Below, one piece after another: positions 1 through 11,251 of a stretch of DNA of 64,000 nucleotides. The notes under the pieces were generated by a model, which saw only the letters and a program-made list of their open reading frames with translations, was not told where the DNA came from and did not search any database. Location: assembly GCF_025118155.1 (NCBI RefSeq), contig NW_026251420.1:216517-280516 (forward strand). Reading direction: 5' to 3'. A program made the translations under genes and the position numbers. The stretch is from Cokeromyces recurvatus (taxonomy: Eukaryota > Mucoromycota > Mucoromycetes > Mucorales > Mucoraceae). The number at the start of each line of letters is the position of its first letter. Position 1 is the stretch's first letter.

Positions 1-262
1 AGATAATGCGTCATCTTTGAATTACTAGTTTATTCGCTAAATTTCACTAAAATAGATTTTTTTTAAAAAAAAAATGTCAAATAATAACAGCAGTAGTTGG
101 AAAGTAAATTTACAAGTATTTTTCTTCATAATAAACTTTTACAAATTTTTGATCTGAAGTTATAACATATTTGTACGAGATAAATATATTATGCTCCTTG
201 TCCTCTTTTTTCTTTAAAAAAAAAACTTTGAATTCAAGAAAAAGTAACATTTCTAAAATCAG

Positions 263-2065
263 ATGAGTCTTTGTTGTGGTATAGAAACTTACAAGGAGAT
301 ACTTGACCGTCTTGATGAAGATAAATTACGAGAAATGATCAACTCTAGTTCTTTAGAAGTCACAGATATGACACCACCTGTCATCAACAATTGGACTGTT
401 CGATCTATCAGTGCACCACCTGTCTGGTATCAAGTGCAAGCCACTGATAAGACGATTAACTATTGTAGTTGTGATGATTTTAACAGACATCGTCAAAATC
501 CTTGCATTCATATGTATATGGTAGCCAAATTTCAACGACTCAATAGTTTTAATGTCAAATATGCTTTAGGTACTGAACATCCCAGCTATCCTATCGAACG
601 AAAACTTTTTATACCTTATCAGTCAGACCTTCCAGTTGTTGAATATGTTCAAAACTCGATCCAAAGTTTCTTATTAAAATCAGTAAGAAAAGAGCCCATG
701 CCATCTTACGATGAGATGATCATGACTGAGATGGATAAGTTTGGATTTCTTCAAGAAGATCGTTCAGATGAAGATTATCGGAAAATGAAGTTTATACGTG
801 ACTGGACAGGTCGTTTTTGGCGTGGTCCTTTTCGCCAATACAAGTTTTCATTTACTCCTGAAGAATTACGCCAGCATATTGCGTTTAATGAAATACCAAA
901 GGACTATTTATCAAAGTTGATTAGAAAACGAGGCCCAGATACGTATCAAATGGATGATTTTATTTATCATTGTGGAAATAATATACCTCTTATCTGTGAT
1001 GGCGTGATTGAGAGTTGCCAATGTGATGATTTTGAATTTGGAAATAGGCCATGTATTCATATGTTTTTGTTAAAACGTATCAGACCAGATTTGCGCGTTA
1101 TGAATATGGATGACAAAGAAGTGAATAAACCTGATTGTATATTTGAAAGTCAAGCGAGTGTACGTAGAAAACGCGCAAATAAGTTATCAATGGAGGAATT
1201 AAAATCGATGATCGTCAAGGTGTCCCCTCAATCATGGCTAGTGAAATCACTATCAACTAGCAATGCCTATTTTTTAATCACTTGTGATTTGTCTGGTGCT
1301 ATGGTTAGCTGTAAGTGCCCAGATTTTGAAGAGAGACAGCTGCCATGTAAGCATATGTATATGTTAAGGCGATTCAATAAGCACTTGATAATCACAAGAC
1401 CTGATTCAGATATTGAAGAGAATATAGAGGGAGATGAGATGACAACTAATGACGAGATTGAAAATGAAGAAGGAATGATAGTATCAGTAGAAGAAATGCA
1501 ATTATCCAGCATTGAAGAAGACGAAATTTCTGATATAGCGACTTGTAATGAGCAAAATGAAAATAGTAGAGAACTGATGATGACGACAAATGAAGAAGAT
1601 TGTTATAATACTAATTTATCATCTAAAGGAATTACCATTAAAGAAGAGGATGAAGAGGTAACATTTAAACAAATAATGGCTTCTGCTATAAAACAAAATA
1701 AAGCAATATCGCCATCTGCTATTAGTAAACCACCTCCTCCAGATTTTGTACCAAAGATACGCAGAAAAGGTAAAGGAAAACAAATAGAAACTAGCAGCAG
1801 TATGAGTCATGATATAAGTTCCAAAAGACAGCCATCAACAACAAATGATTTGCTGACAGAACCATCCGAATCCTCATTATTAAAAGGACCTATTCTCAAC
1901 AAGTCTAATGGATTAAAAATACCTCATAGAAGATCATTTTCTCAACAAAAAGCAGGTGATATACCAAATCAGCGCGTAGATAAATACGTAGCCGGTATAG
2001 TAAAGATGATGGAGAAAATGCCAATAAAGAAGGAGACAGAAAATAAGGATTTTCCTCTTTTATAA
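263..2065 (+). CDS. Protein with three SWIM-type zinc fingers
   Basis: Single-exon 600-aa ORF starting at an ATG. Three CxC...CxH SWIM signatures are visible: residues about 68-83 (CSC...CIH), about 251-267 (CQC...CIH) and about 350-365 (CKC...CKH), each preceded by a segment like those that pack on SWIM fingers (VWYQVQA, YFLITCD). The last 230 residues are acidic and low in complexity, with Pro-rich and Ser-rich stretches, and look disordered. SWIM fingers occur in transposase-derived proteins, MEKK1 and Rad51-recombination factors and bind DNA or protein; no transposase catalytic domain is seen here. The role is unknown; it could be a domesticated MULE-type derivative or a DNA-binding regulator. 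The fingers are certain, the function is not. Confidence 0.8.
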   Translation: MSLCCGIETYKEILDRLDEDKLREMINSSSLEVTDMTPPVINNWTVRSISAPPVWYQVQATDKTINYCSCDDFNRHRQNPCIHMYMVAKFQRLNSFNVKYALGTEHPSYPIERKLFIPYQSDLPVVEYVQNSIQSFLLKSVRKEPMPSYDEMIMTEMDKFGFLQEDRSDEDYRKMKFIRDWTGRFWRGPFRQYKFSFTPEELRQHIAFNEIPKDYLSKLIRKRGPDTYQMDDFIYHCGNNIPLICDGVIESCQCDDFEFGNRPCIHMFLLKRIRPDLRVMNMDDKEVNKPDCIFESQASVRRKRANKLSMEELKSMIVKVSPQSWLVKSLSTSNAYFLITCDLSGAMVSCKCPDFEERQLPCKHMYMLRRFNKHLIITRPDSDIEENIEGDEMTTNDEIENEEGMIVSVEEMQLSSIEEDEISDIATCNEQNENSRELMMTTNEEDCYNTNLSSKGITIKEEDEEVTFKQIMASAIKQNKAISPSAISKPPPPDFVPKIRRKGKGKQIETSSSMSHDISSKRQPSTTNDLLTEPSESSLLKGPILNKSNGLKIPHRRSFSQQKAGDIPNQRVDKYVAGIVKMMEKMPIKKETENKDFPLL

Positions 2066-2348
2066 AAACTTCCAAGTCTATAGTTTTGTGTTTATCTTTC
2101 TTCACTTGTTTTTTTTTAATATATATTGGAAAAAATATATATGTAGTTTTTTTTTTGTACATATATAAATGTATATACATATCTGAATTGTATCTTTTAA
2201 TCTAATCTAATCTAACATTCAAATACAACAAGCACTCATTTATATGTTACACTGAAGAAATAATAATTAGACCGGAAAATATTGGATTAAATTTGGCTTG
2301 GAATCACATGATACCCTATCTCTTTCCTTTTCTCCTTACAGCAAAACA

Positions 2349-2981
2349 ATGCAATCTTGGGTAGATAAATCGACCAGTGGTAGTAGTAGTACACTACGTT
2401 ATGATAAAACATTATCGAATTTGAATCAATATCAACAGCAAGAGTCAAATACAACAAGTAACTTTCGAACAAAGCAAACTCCCAAAATAACAAATAATGA
2501 CGATATTAACTTTGAAAAGGAATCGTTTTCACTAAATACATTACAATTTACGACACCTTCTCAACAAGCAAGTTCCCATTTCGTCACTGATGGAGCTAAT
2601 GTTATTCATTTCTTAAATTCTTCAAGTTATACTGATAATGTGTATAATGATGATCTAGACCCAAATTCAATGACTTTTACAACCTTTCAACATCAAGTTG
2701 ATCATGTGATGGCTGAACAAGAAAGGCTATCACAGTTTTTAGTTGCCGAAGATATAGTAGAATATTTATTAACTTGCGACTATATTGAGGATTTATACGG
2801 AATACCTCGTTTAGGACAATACATAAAAGAAGCTAAAGAGGAAGCTACAAAGATTGAGTCAAATGAAAAGAAGGTAGCCATTCAGCGTCTTGACATGATT
2901 CGTCGACACTTGCTGAAGGAGGCGAACGGAGATCCTAAATTAGCGGCTAAGCATGCAACAACTTTCACAGAATTTTTTTAA
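2349..2981 (+). CDS. Unknown protein, about 210 aa
   Basis: Open frame from the ATG at 2349 (MQSWVDKS...) to a stop at 2981. A pyrimidine-rich stretch ending in TTACAG lies seven bases before the ATG, so this may be the second exon of a transcript whose first exon is non-coding or carries an earlier start. The first 130 residues are Ser/Thr/Gln/Asn-rich and likely disordered. The last 80 are helical and charged (EYLLTCDYIEDLYGIPRL, then KEAKEEATKIESNEKK), a plausible small folded domain. I do not recognise a family. Codon use and lack of internal stops resemble the neighbours. Confidence 0.6.
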   Translation: MQSWVDKSTSGSSSTLRYDKTLSNLNQYQQQESNTTSNFRTKQTPKITNNDDINFEKESFSLNTLQFTTPSQQASSHFVTDGANVIHFLNSSSYTDNVYNDDLDPNSMTFTTFQHQVDHVMAEQERLSQFLVAEDIVEYLLTCDYIEDLYGIPRLGQYIKEAKEEATKIESNEKKVAIQRLDMIRRHLLKEANGDPKLAAKHATTFTEFF

Positions 2982-3157
2982 TAATAATAATAATTATAAT
3001 AAAAAAACATAATAGAAAAAGCAGTTTATTCAACTGAAATAATTGTATGAGCATATATAGGGTCTATTTGCAGATAATATTATTATATGCTTAACATAAA
3101 CAAGCAAACATTCTATCTATTGCTAGAAAGAGGAATAATGCCATTTACCTGTAGTGT

Positions 3158-3201
<44 letters not shown>

Positions 3202-4405
3202 GTGCCTAGATATTTATTGCAATTGTTCAATTTGGATCCAAAAAACTGTATTTTTCTTTTACACTATGTATTCACAACTTTTTATATAGAACATATACTC
3301 TATAATATTAATAATATAACTAGAGACTTTTCTTTTTAATGAAAGACTATAGTTGGTAAATAACACCAAAATAAAAAAAAGGGCTTTATTCTTTTGTATA
3401 ATTTCTTCAATAAAAGTAATAATACATTTATTTGCATTTTTTTTAGCCTCTTATCTCTGTTAAAGAGTTTACTATCTATCAGTCAGTCAAAAGGCTATAT
3501 GATGACTAAAAAAAGGATCATCGGGATAATTCAAAATACTTTATCCCTTTAAAGTTAATGATGTTACTGCTAATAGTATTGAAATAAGCCCAGATCATTT
3601 ATTCCGAAATATGAAAGATATTATCAAATCAAAACTACTATTCCTTCGACTTAAAATAGGTACAAAAAATCATGTAGAGATTTTACTAAAACTAAATCCA
3701 TAAAAGCAGCTATTATTATTAAGGGATAAAGAGGAATATTTTCTACTACTCTTGTATCTATAGTTATTAATTTATTTACTTATTTTTATTTGCGCAACTT
3801 TATATAGGCTAAAATAACATCTTCTAACAGTCTTTGATATTTGTTTTTGTACTTTGATGATAAGTGCCATATAAATAAATAAAAAAAGATAAGCCATATA
3901 TAAGAATAGTGTAAACTCTTAATAGATTTATTAAATACCCCCCCCTAAGATATGTGGTTAAAAGAAGTCTTAAATTGCCACCTAATTAATAATAAAATAT
4001 ACAAATACAAATATTTTATCGAAGCCACAAGAATGATAATATTATTCAATTCAAATATTTGCATTACATTTGTACCAATAATGTGTTGCCTATTTTTATT
4101 CAATTAGGAAATATATGTATCATAGTTCACCAACAAGCAAAATTGAATCATTATCCAATTATCATCTTCATTATTGAATTCGTGACTGTATTTTTGATGG
4201 AATTCAATAATAATTCTCTTTGACTCACTTATAAGGGAGATTGAATTTTGTTCTTAAGTACTATATGTGTAGTATATTTTTTTTTTTTTTTTTTAATTCT
4301 TTTTTTTTTGTTGCTTAACGATAAAATATAATTCGAGCTATTATAGATTTTTTTTATATTAGAATTTATTATAGACATTTGGCTCAACAGTAGATTGAGC
4401 ATATC
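2982..4405. other. Intergenic region, no gene seen
   Basis: AT-rich spacer between the unknown protein and the MATE gene. It holds an uninterrupted run of 39 A at 3160-3198 and a T-rich stretch near 4270-4310. No ORF, tRNA or rRNA could be supported. The last few hundred bases should contain the MATE promoter, but no convincing motif was identified. Confidence 0.6.
3160..3198 (+). repeat. Poly(A) tract, 39 bases
   Basis: Uninterrupted A run in intergenic DNA, one of a set of exceptionally long homopolymers in the gene-rich half. There is no sign of a retroposed gene next to it. Confidence 0.95.
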
Positions 4406-5977
4406 ATGAATTCCAATAGACAAGAAGGAGACAATCTCTCCATTAGCTCTTCTTTATCTTCTACTCCTACAGAAAGAACACCTTTAATTATTAATAAGCT
4501 TCCTAATAACGAAAAAGATGATACCTCAACATGGTCTAACGAATTCCGTTGGCTTCTTAAGAATGCTTTACCCGTTATATTTACTTTTTTGATGCAAAAC
4601 TCATTACAGATGGCCTCTATTTTCACTTTGGGTCACTTGGTATAATATACTTTTTTTTTTTTCATTTTGCCTGAAACAAAATACTGATTTTTTTTCCTTT
4701 AATAGGGTCCGACAGAATTAGCTGCCGCAGCACTTGCTAGTATGTTTGCTAGTGTCACTGCTTGGTCCATAGCCTTCGGTACAGCCACTGCACTTGATAC
4801 ACTCTGTTCACAAGCATGGACAGGGGCTAAAGACAAAACTCTTGTAGGAATTCACCTTCAAAGAGCACTTTGCATTTTAGCTTTAATGTTTATACCCATT
4901 GCGATTTTATGGTGGAACTGTACCAAATTACTCCTGAGTCTCAACCAAGATCCAGATTTAGCTTATCATGCAGGTGTCTTTTTGCGTTGTTTAATGTTAG
5001 GTGCACCTGCTTTTATTGCCTTTGAAGCAACTAAAAAATTTCTTCAAGCACAAGGTATCATGCAAGCCTCTACCTATGTCTTGATGATCGTTTCACCTCT
5101 CAATTTGGTTCTCAACTATACCTTGGTCTATTTACCTCCCTTCCAGTTGGGTTTCATGGGTGCGCCATTAGCGACGAGTTTTAGTTATTGGTTGATGTTC
5201 ATTTTACTCGTTTGTTATATAAGGTTTGTAAAGGGCAAGGAAGCATGGGGTGGTTGGTCAAGTGAATGTTTGACAGACTGGTGGCCCTTCTTGAAGCTCT
5301 CTATCCCTTCTCTATTGATGATTACAGCCGAATGGTGGGCATTTGAACTTTCATCATTAGCTGCCAGTTATTTAAGCACGAATGATTTGGCCACACAGTC
5401 GATTGTTCTAACGACAGCATCAGCGACATATACAATTCCCTTTGGTGTCTCTGTCGCTGCCTCTAATCGTATCGGTAATGCCCTGGGTGCTAGTCTTGCT
5501 CAAACTGCCAAGATTGCGTCTTACATCACGATTTGTCTAGCTGTCTTCTTTGGTACCCTTAATTCTACCTTCTTTATGCTTACTAGAGACCGAATTGGAT
5601 ACCTGTTTACATCGGATGAAGATGTAGTTAGATTAGTGTCACAGATCATACCTCTATGTGCCCTCTTTCAAATTGCAGATGGTATATCTGGTGTCTGTGG
5701 TGGTGTCATTCGTGGTATGGGTCGTCAGTCGTTTGCAGCCTGGGTGAATTTATTTTCATATTATGTTGTCGCCCTCCCAGTTGGATATTGGTTAACATTT
5801 GTCAAGGGATGGGGTATCAAGGGTCTTTGGATAGGTTTAACGTTAGCTTTGTTCTTGGTCGCTACAGGTTCCCTCCTATTTCTGTTAACAGCAGATTGGA
5901 ATCATGAGGTCAGAAAGACACAATTGAGAGTAAAAGCTGAAGAAGATCGTTTATTAGAAGATGGATATGCAGCATAA
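4406..5977 (+). CDS. MATE family multidrug/toxin extrusion transporter
   Basis: Two exons, 4406-4639 and 4706-5977 (intron GTATAA...TTTAATAG, phase 0), give 501 aa, the usual MATE length. The N-terminus is a roughly 45-residue cytosolic tail, followed by about 12 hydrophobic segments. Family features visible include the early ALPVIFTFLMQNSLQMASIFTLGHL helix, ALDTLCSQAWTGA after helix 2 (the CSQAxGA signature) and VAASNRIGNALGA in the second half, which mirrors the first. MATE proteins export organic cations and xenobiotics using H+ or Na+ gradients, in fungi at plasma or vacuolar membrane. Substrate cannot be told from sequence. The gene is intact. Confidence 0.95.
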
Positions 5978-6209
5978 AATAAATAAATTTATATACATAT
6001 ACATATATATATATTCATATACAATTCATTTAACAATTATCATTTAATATTATATTATAGCATTTAATAAAAATTGTCATATTATTTATTATCATATAAA
6101 TAGTTTGTTTGTAATAAAAATAAAATAAAAACAAAAAGTAAAACATGTAATTTTTTTTTCTTCTTCGGTGTACGTGTAATATCTATATTATTGTGCTTTT
6201 TTTTTTTTT

Positions 6210-6413
6210 TTAGAATGAAGAACATCTTGGTCTTCTTTTGTTATGAATAACGACTGTTTGTTGATTATGTAATTGATTTATTTTATTGATTTGATATTTT
6301 ATTCTTTGTGATAATTCAATGACTCTTTTATAGACTTCTTTATTTTTGATAGTATCATTTTTCTCTAACACTTGAATCAAGATATTTAACTTTTTGTTGT
6401 TGTTATTAATCAT
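6210..6413 (-). CDS. Possible small coiled-coil protein, 67 aa
   Basis: Short ATG-started frame with a protein-like helical middle (NILIQVLEKNDTIKNKEVYKRVIELSQRIKYQINKINQL, seen as heptad-like I/L spacing) and a basic tail. There is no homopolymer within the coding part. It lies in the 950-bp gap between the MATE gene and carbonic anhydrase. I do not recognise it, and it could be chance; a transcript would decide. Confidence 0.3.
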   Translation of the reverse strand: MINNNNKKLNILIQVLEKNDTIKNKEVYKRVIELSQRIKYQINKINQLHNQQTVVIHNKRRPRCSSF

Positions 6414-6624
6414 TTTGAATGTATATAAAATAATAAATGTATGTATTTATATACAAAAAAAAAAAAAGTAGCATTTTTATATATTTTATACAATTAATAA
6501 GGAGTAGTTTTTATTTTTTAATTTTATTGTTATTTTACAACAATTTTCATTAAACACCCTTTATATTAAAATTGTTAATAATACCCTTCTTCCCTAGGTT
6601 CTGTCTATTAGCAGGTTATTTACC

Positions 6625-6628
<4 letters not shown>

Positions 6629-6673
<45 letters not shown>
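6629..6673 (+). repeat. Poly(T) tract, 45 bases
   Basis: Uninterrupted T run in the spacer between the convergent MATE and carbonic anhydrase genes. The rest of 6414-6936 contains no supported gene. Confidence 0.95.
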
Positions 6674-6936
6674 CATTCACTGCTTTCACAACCTAGTTAG
6701 TAATAATCTTGATCATTTCTTCCCTACCCCAATCTTTTTAATAGAGTCCTATTTACGCCTTTTATTCTCTTCTTCTTTTCTCCTTTTATTTCATTGATGA
6801 TCTAATATGAGCAAATTTAATAAAAATTTTATTGTTTAAAGCATATGTAGGAGGCATGTTCATTTATTATGTAATATTTCTTATTTTAGATATATTTTAT
6901 AGTTGTCACAAATTAAATAATAACTGTCCCTTTATA

Positions 6937-7772
6937 TTACTCAGTGGTGATGTAAATAGGATCCACCTTATTTCTATCTTTAGCCATCCATTCTAATCTC
7001 TTTGCAATACCTGTTTCTATATTAAACGCCCAAGCATGAACAGTTAACTTTTGTCCTCTTTCCCATGCATTTTGAACAATGGTTGAATGACAAACATTCT
7101 TTGCAGAGTTAATAGCATTCAATTCAATAAGTCGATAAAGACGTTTTTCTTCGTCTTGAATGGCTTCCAATTCATCTTTATAAACTATATACGTATGTAT
7201 ATATATAAAAGGACTTGAAGGGTCAGTATATATGTATATATCGATTTATATGTTTTTAATTGCTTACGTCTATACACATCTTTAATGCTTCTTAACCAGT
7301 TATCAATAAGACCATATTGTTGATGACCAAGTGCAGCAGTGACACCACCACAATTATAATGACCACATACAATGATATGTTCTACCTTAAGTACTTCAAC
7401 AGCATATTGTAGAACAGATAAACAGTTAAGATCAGCATGTGTAACAACATTGGCGATATTTCTATGTACAAATACTTCACCAGGGGGTAAGCTCGTAACG
7501 ACATTAGCAGGAACTCTAGAATCCGAGCAACCTATAACAACAATGAGCATTTATTTCTTTATCTATTTTATTTTATTACCAATCCAAAGAATCTTGGGTT
7601 GCTGTTTTAAAGCAATATTCTTTAAAAATGCGGGATCTTCTTTCATGACTTCTTCTGCCCATTTCTTATTATTAGCTAAAATACCATCTAAATTTGTATC
7701 CTCTGGATCAAATTTATTCATGGTATGTTTGGTAAAACGAGGTGTAGCATATTTTTCTTTATTTTCTGCCAT
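6937..7772 (-). CDS. Beta-class carbonic anhydrase
   Basis: Three exons on the minus strand (7772-7580, 7531-7268, 7184-6937) join in phase to 234 aa, typical for fungal beta-carbonic anhydrase. The zinc site is complete: Cys in CSDSR (which also supplies the Asp-Arg dyad), then His and Cys in HYNCGG. Other hallmarks are NIANVV after the first Cys, the [11 protein letters not shown] strand, and [10 protein letters not shown] followed across the second intron by [21 protein letters not shown]. The first intron falls just before the zinc-binding Cys. The enzyme interconverts CO2 and bicarbonate, feeding carboxylases and CO2 sensing. No mitochondrial presequence is evident, so cytosolic is likely. 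Confidence 0.95.
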
Positions 7773-7944
7773 TGTTTTAAGGAGTAAAGGAATAAAATGA
7801 AATAGAATAAAAATTAAATCATTTTTAATTTAAAAATGAGTGGGGGTCATTGTTATTTTATTCCCCCTTTTCCCCATCCCCGTCCCCATCCCCTTCACCA
7901 AGGTTTCACGGCAATTTAAGCTTTAATTTTATTTTAAACAAAAA

Positions 7945-9301
7945 TTACGTAATGTTACGAATAAATTCATTATTCTGTCGTTTTCTATTGGTTTGTTTAT
8001 TTTTGACATTTTCATCATCGTCACTATCATCATCAATAACGATCCATTTTCGCTTCTCTTTCTTCGAATTATCTCCTTTAAATAAGAATTCAATATTCCA
8101 AAATTTGAGCTTTAAATCATGTCCACAACTTGCTAAATATTTTTGTTTGTGATCCAACTTGATGCATTCAATAGGAAAATCTTCTCCATGATCCCCCAAA
8201 ATGCCTTCAAAGCCATATTGAGGCAAGACTGTAATCATTCGTAATAGACCATCATTACCTCCTGTACAAATCACTTGTTCATCCAATTTACACATGGCAT
8301 CAACAGAACTTGGATGTCCTAACCATTTTCGTCTTGATTCTTTCCAGCCGTCCCAATTCCAACTGTATAATGCTCCACTTTGTGAACCTGCAATAACTTT
8401 ATTTCCATTCTAAAAAAAAAAGAAAAAGAAAAGAAAAAAAGAATTATTGAATGGGCATGCATTTATATAGTTCGTATAGCTACATCAATAACTTCCATCG
8501 ACAATAATTCATCATCTAATTCTGTTGTCATTTTGATTTTGTCTGTTGGTTTCCTTATGTCATAAATTGAAAGTAAACCATCTCCTCTATGGTTAATGAT
8601 GAGTAAATAAAAACTAATCTCTCGTCTTTATCATTTACCCTGCTACTAATAAGCTTGACCTTGATTTACAATAATTCATATCAGCTATAAAATCATCATG
8701 CACTTTATATTCTTGAAGTGGCTTACATGTCCTCATATCCCATATCTATTCATATATTATTTTTTTATTCTTTTTTATTTAATAAAAAAAAAGAAAAAGA
8801 AATGAAGCATATCCTTGCATTTACCTTGACTATACCTTCATCATCACCTGTAGCTGTTAAATGGGTATCGAGATTACAAATCTTATTAATCGCAAATCTA
8901 ACAATGATATGAGTAAATAAAATGTCGTTTGTAAAGAAGAGTATTGTGTTACTTGTGAGCTTTGGGTATTTTGTATAACATTCTTCCTGTAGATACATCA
9001 AGAGCATGTATTGACTTATCTCTTGAAATAGACATCAGATGGGCTCCTGAAGGTGTAAACTCAACACCTCGACAGGACTTTTTGGATGCCTGTATTGACC
9101 AACAAGAACTGTTTTTTTCTATTGAATAATTAAAACTGAATGAGAGTGGGTTAATTAATCCATCTCCCTCTTTTTTTACCATTCTATTTTTCCACTAATC
9201 AGTCCAACAACTATTAAATTATTTAAAGGATGAAAAGCAAAATCGAATATATGATCCGTAAATGCTATTGATTTGGGCTGATGCTCTTCTTTGGTTGTCA
9301 T
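7945..9301 (-). CDS. WD40 protein of the WDR55/Jip5 family
   Basis: Six exons on the minus strand (9301-9180, 9135-8953, 8897-8825, 8745-8639, 8586-8484, 8409-7945) join in phase to 350 aa. The line-up with WDR55 is good throughout: IFDFAFHPLNN at the start, SCRGVEFTPSGAHLMSISRDKSIHALD, THLTATGDDEGIVKIWDMR, VICTGGNDGLLRMITVLP, ECIKLDHKQKYLASCGHDLKLKFW, then an acidic and basic tail. WDR55/Jip5 is a nucleolar protein needed for rRNA processing and large-subunit production. The tail with KKEKRKW and RKRQN could serve as a nuclear/nucleolar signal. All introns are short (about 45-80 bp). The family is firm; the biochemical role is inferred from orthologues. Confidence 0.9.
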
Positions 9302-9321
9302 TTATTTTATTTTATTTCATT

Positions 9322-9344
9322 AAAAAAAAAAAAAAAAAAAAAAA
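9322..9344 (+). repeat. Poly(A) tract between divergently spaced genes
   Basis: Run of 23 A just upstream of the WDR55-like start and downstream of the DUF4112 gene, followed by GGCTTTATTA. Only about 115 bp separate the two genes. Confidence 0.8.
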
Positions 9345-9418
9345 GGCTTTATTATCAATGCATAATAAAATATAAAAATTAAAGTAAATGTAGTGTCGGT
9401 AGATATATTAGTGGCTTA

Positions 9419-9828
9419 TCAAAAGAAAGTACCATATTTATGCTTGTCCTTTGTTGTTGTTTCATCATCAAGAGTAGGAGGCTTATTCCCATTATTAGAG
9501 TGGTGATGACTAACAATTGCAGCTGGTTTTGGTGATGTAATAGATTGTTGTTGTTGCTGTGCTGAAGATGACGGTTCAGTCGTTGTTATTGTCACAGTAT
9601 GATCATCATTAAGTACAACATCATTATTCCCCTTTTCGCTTCTAATTTCTTCCATTCTTCGCTGTATTAAATATTCTTCTAAAAGTAAAGCATTACGCCA
9701 ATTACATTTAAAGAGAATGTCTAGCAAGTCACCAGCTACTGGTGTTAATCCAACCTATATGAACAAAAAAAAAAAAAAAAAATGTATTATCAGAATATAT
9801 CACTTGTAAAGATAAATTATTATTATTA

Positions 9829-9870
<42 letters not shown>

Positions 9871-10288
9871 GAAAATCAAGCATCACATTCCCCATCATCT
9901 TGGCAATAAGCCATTTTGGTAAATTAGCATTAGAAGCTGTCTTTATCAGTTGCATTGCTATAGCGGCTGTCAAGGCGTCACCAATACCTGGTATTAGACC
10001 TACAATACCATCCAATCCGATATTAAAACAACAACAATGAAAGCCTTTATCAAGGTACCAAGCTCGTTTCTTAACTTTATTCAATATTTTACGTTCTTCT
10101 TTGCTCAAGATGAGATCAGGTGTAGCTTTTACTTTTTTATTATACCAGTGGCGTTGTTGTTGGTCAGCAATTTGTTGAGAGACAGCTAGGACCTGAGGGT
10201 CTGTTTCAAAAGACACTTGATTTTTATGGATCTTGTCAGTGACTGGACCCAAGAATCGTTTTTTAGCATAGTTAGCAGCTACTTGCAT
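9419..10288 (-). CDS. DUF4112 domain protein
   Basis: Two exons (10288-9869 and 9754-9419, phase 0) give about 251 aa. The DUF4112 pattern is clear: a basic lead VKKRAWYLDKGFHCC, then IGLDGIVGLIPGIGDALTAA, a second hydrophobic helix NVMLDFL, and, after the intron, VGLTPVAGDLLDILFKCNWRNALLLEEYL. The twin G(L)xPxxGD turns and hydrophobic helices suggest membrane association. The function of the domain is not established. The C-terminal third is Gln/Ser/Thr-rich and low in complexity. An in-frame start 24 codons further upstream (10360) would add a hydrophobic stretch; I prefer 10288 because it is followed at once by the conserved KKRFLGPVTDK region. The intron begins with a 36-base poly(A) on the coding strand, right after the donor. 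Confidence 0.8.
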
Positions 10289-10499
10289 GTCGTGTATGTA
10301 TGTATGTAAAAGAAAGAAAACAAAATAGGCTGTTGTTGTTTGTTGCTGCAGATCAATCATTTTTTATTATTTATTTATTTATTTATATTTGAATAATTAT
10401 GACGTACGTTTTAAGTTATATAATAATGTCCACATGCTATAAGCCCTTTTTTTTTTCTCATGCAAAAATATATACATAAAGGAAAGTGAACTCTTTGTC

Positions 10500-11057
10500 T
10501 TAGTCATAATATTCTGGTTTCTTTATGTTTAATCCATGTTCAGCTAGTGCGGAAGATAAGTCATCCATACTTAATACAGTCTTCTTTTCCTTTTCCTTTT
10601 TTTTTTTTTTCAACAAAAAGTTATTATTTAACTGTATAACACATAAACAAACAGTTTAAATTTACCTTGGCTGATTTACTAGTATTACTACGAGAGGTGC
10701 CTTGCTTTAGCTTATTAAATTGTAATGCATCTGTAGCCAAGTCTGCGATTAGTTTTTGTGCTGCTAATGCATATAATTTTTTCCTAAATAAATAAAAATA
10801 AGCAAACGTGCACACATACATATACACATTCACACACATACACACACATACACACACATACACACACATATATATATATATATATCGACTCTTACACTCT
10901 CGCATCATCACATTCGCAGCCTGTTTTATTTAAATAGTAATCAATTACCGAATCAGGTATAATTGGTGTATAGTTGTCTATGGTCACAAGTAATTCAGCC
11001 ATTTCTCGCTCTTTATCTACTTTGACTTGCTCATCCATTACAGTATCTTCATGCTCT

Positions 11058-11091
<34 letters not shown>

Positions 11092-11194
11092 TAGTATTAG
11101 TATTAGTAGTTTTAGCAGGAGTTGCTACTTTTTGTTGAGGTTGTGGCTGTACTTGAGAGTGTTGTAAAGATGTAGTTGATTCTTCTGAATTCAT
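10500..11194 (-). CDS. TAF10: TFIID/SAGA subunit TAF10
   Basis: Three exons (11194-10896, 10783-10666, 10595-10500) join in phase to about 170 aa. The histone-fold domain is unmistakable: ELLVTIDNYTPIIPDSVIDYYLNKTG, then KKLYALAAQKLIADLATDALQF, and TVLSMDDLSSALAEHGLNIKKPEYYD at the C-terminus. TAF10 is shared by TFIID and SAGA and pairs with TAF3/TAF8 or Spt7 histone folds in the nucleus. The N-terminal 65 residues are Gln/Thr-rich, with a run of Thr coded by a trinucleotide repeat. The start is the ATG at 11194. The third exon's acceptor is uncertain: it sits after a run of 14 A, and a choice a few codons later would also keep the frame. Confidence 0.9.
10807..10884 (+). repeat. CA/TA dinucleotide repeat in a TAF10 intron
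   Basis: Alternating CACACATA units followed by TATATA fill much of the first TAF10 intron. It is a simple microsatellite. Confidence 0.85.
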
Positions 11195-11202
11195 CTTTTT
11201 CT

Positions 11203-11204
<2 letters not shown>

Positions 11205-11248
<44 letters not shown>
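11205..11248 (+). repeat. Poly(A) tract, 44 bases, next to the TAF10 start
   Basis: Uninterrupted A run beginning 10 bases upstream of the TAF10 ATG (poly(T) on the coding strand), ending at TGCAG. It may be the pyrimidine tract of a 5' leader intron. Confidence 0.9.
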
Positions 11249-11251
<3 letters not shown>

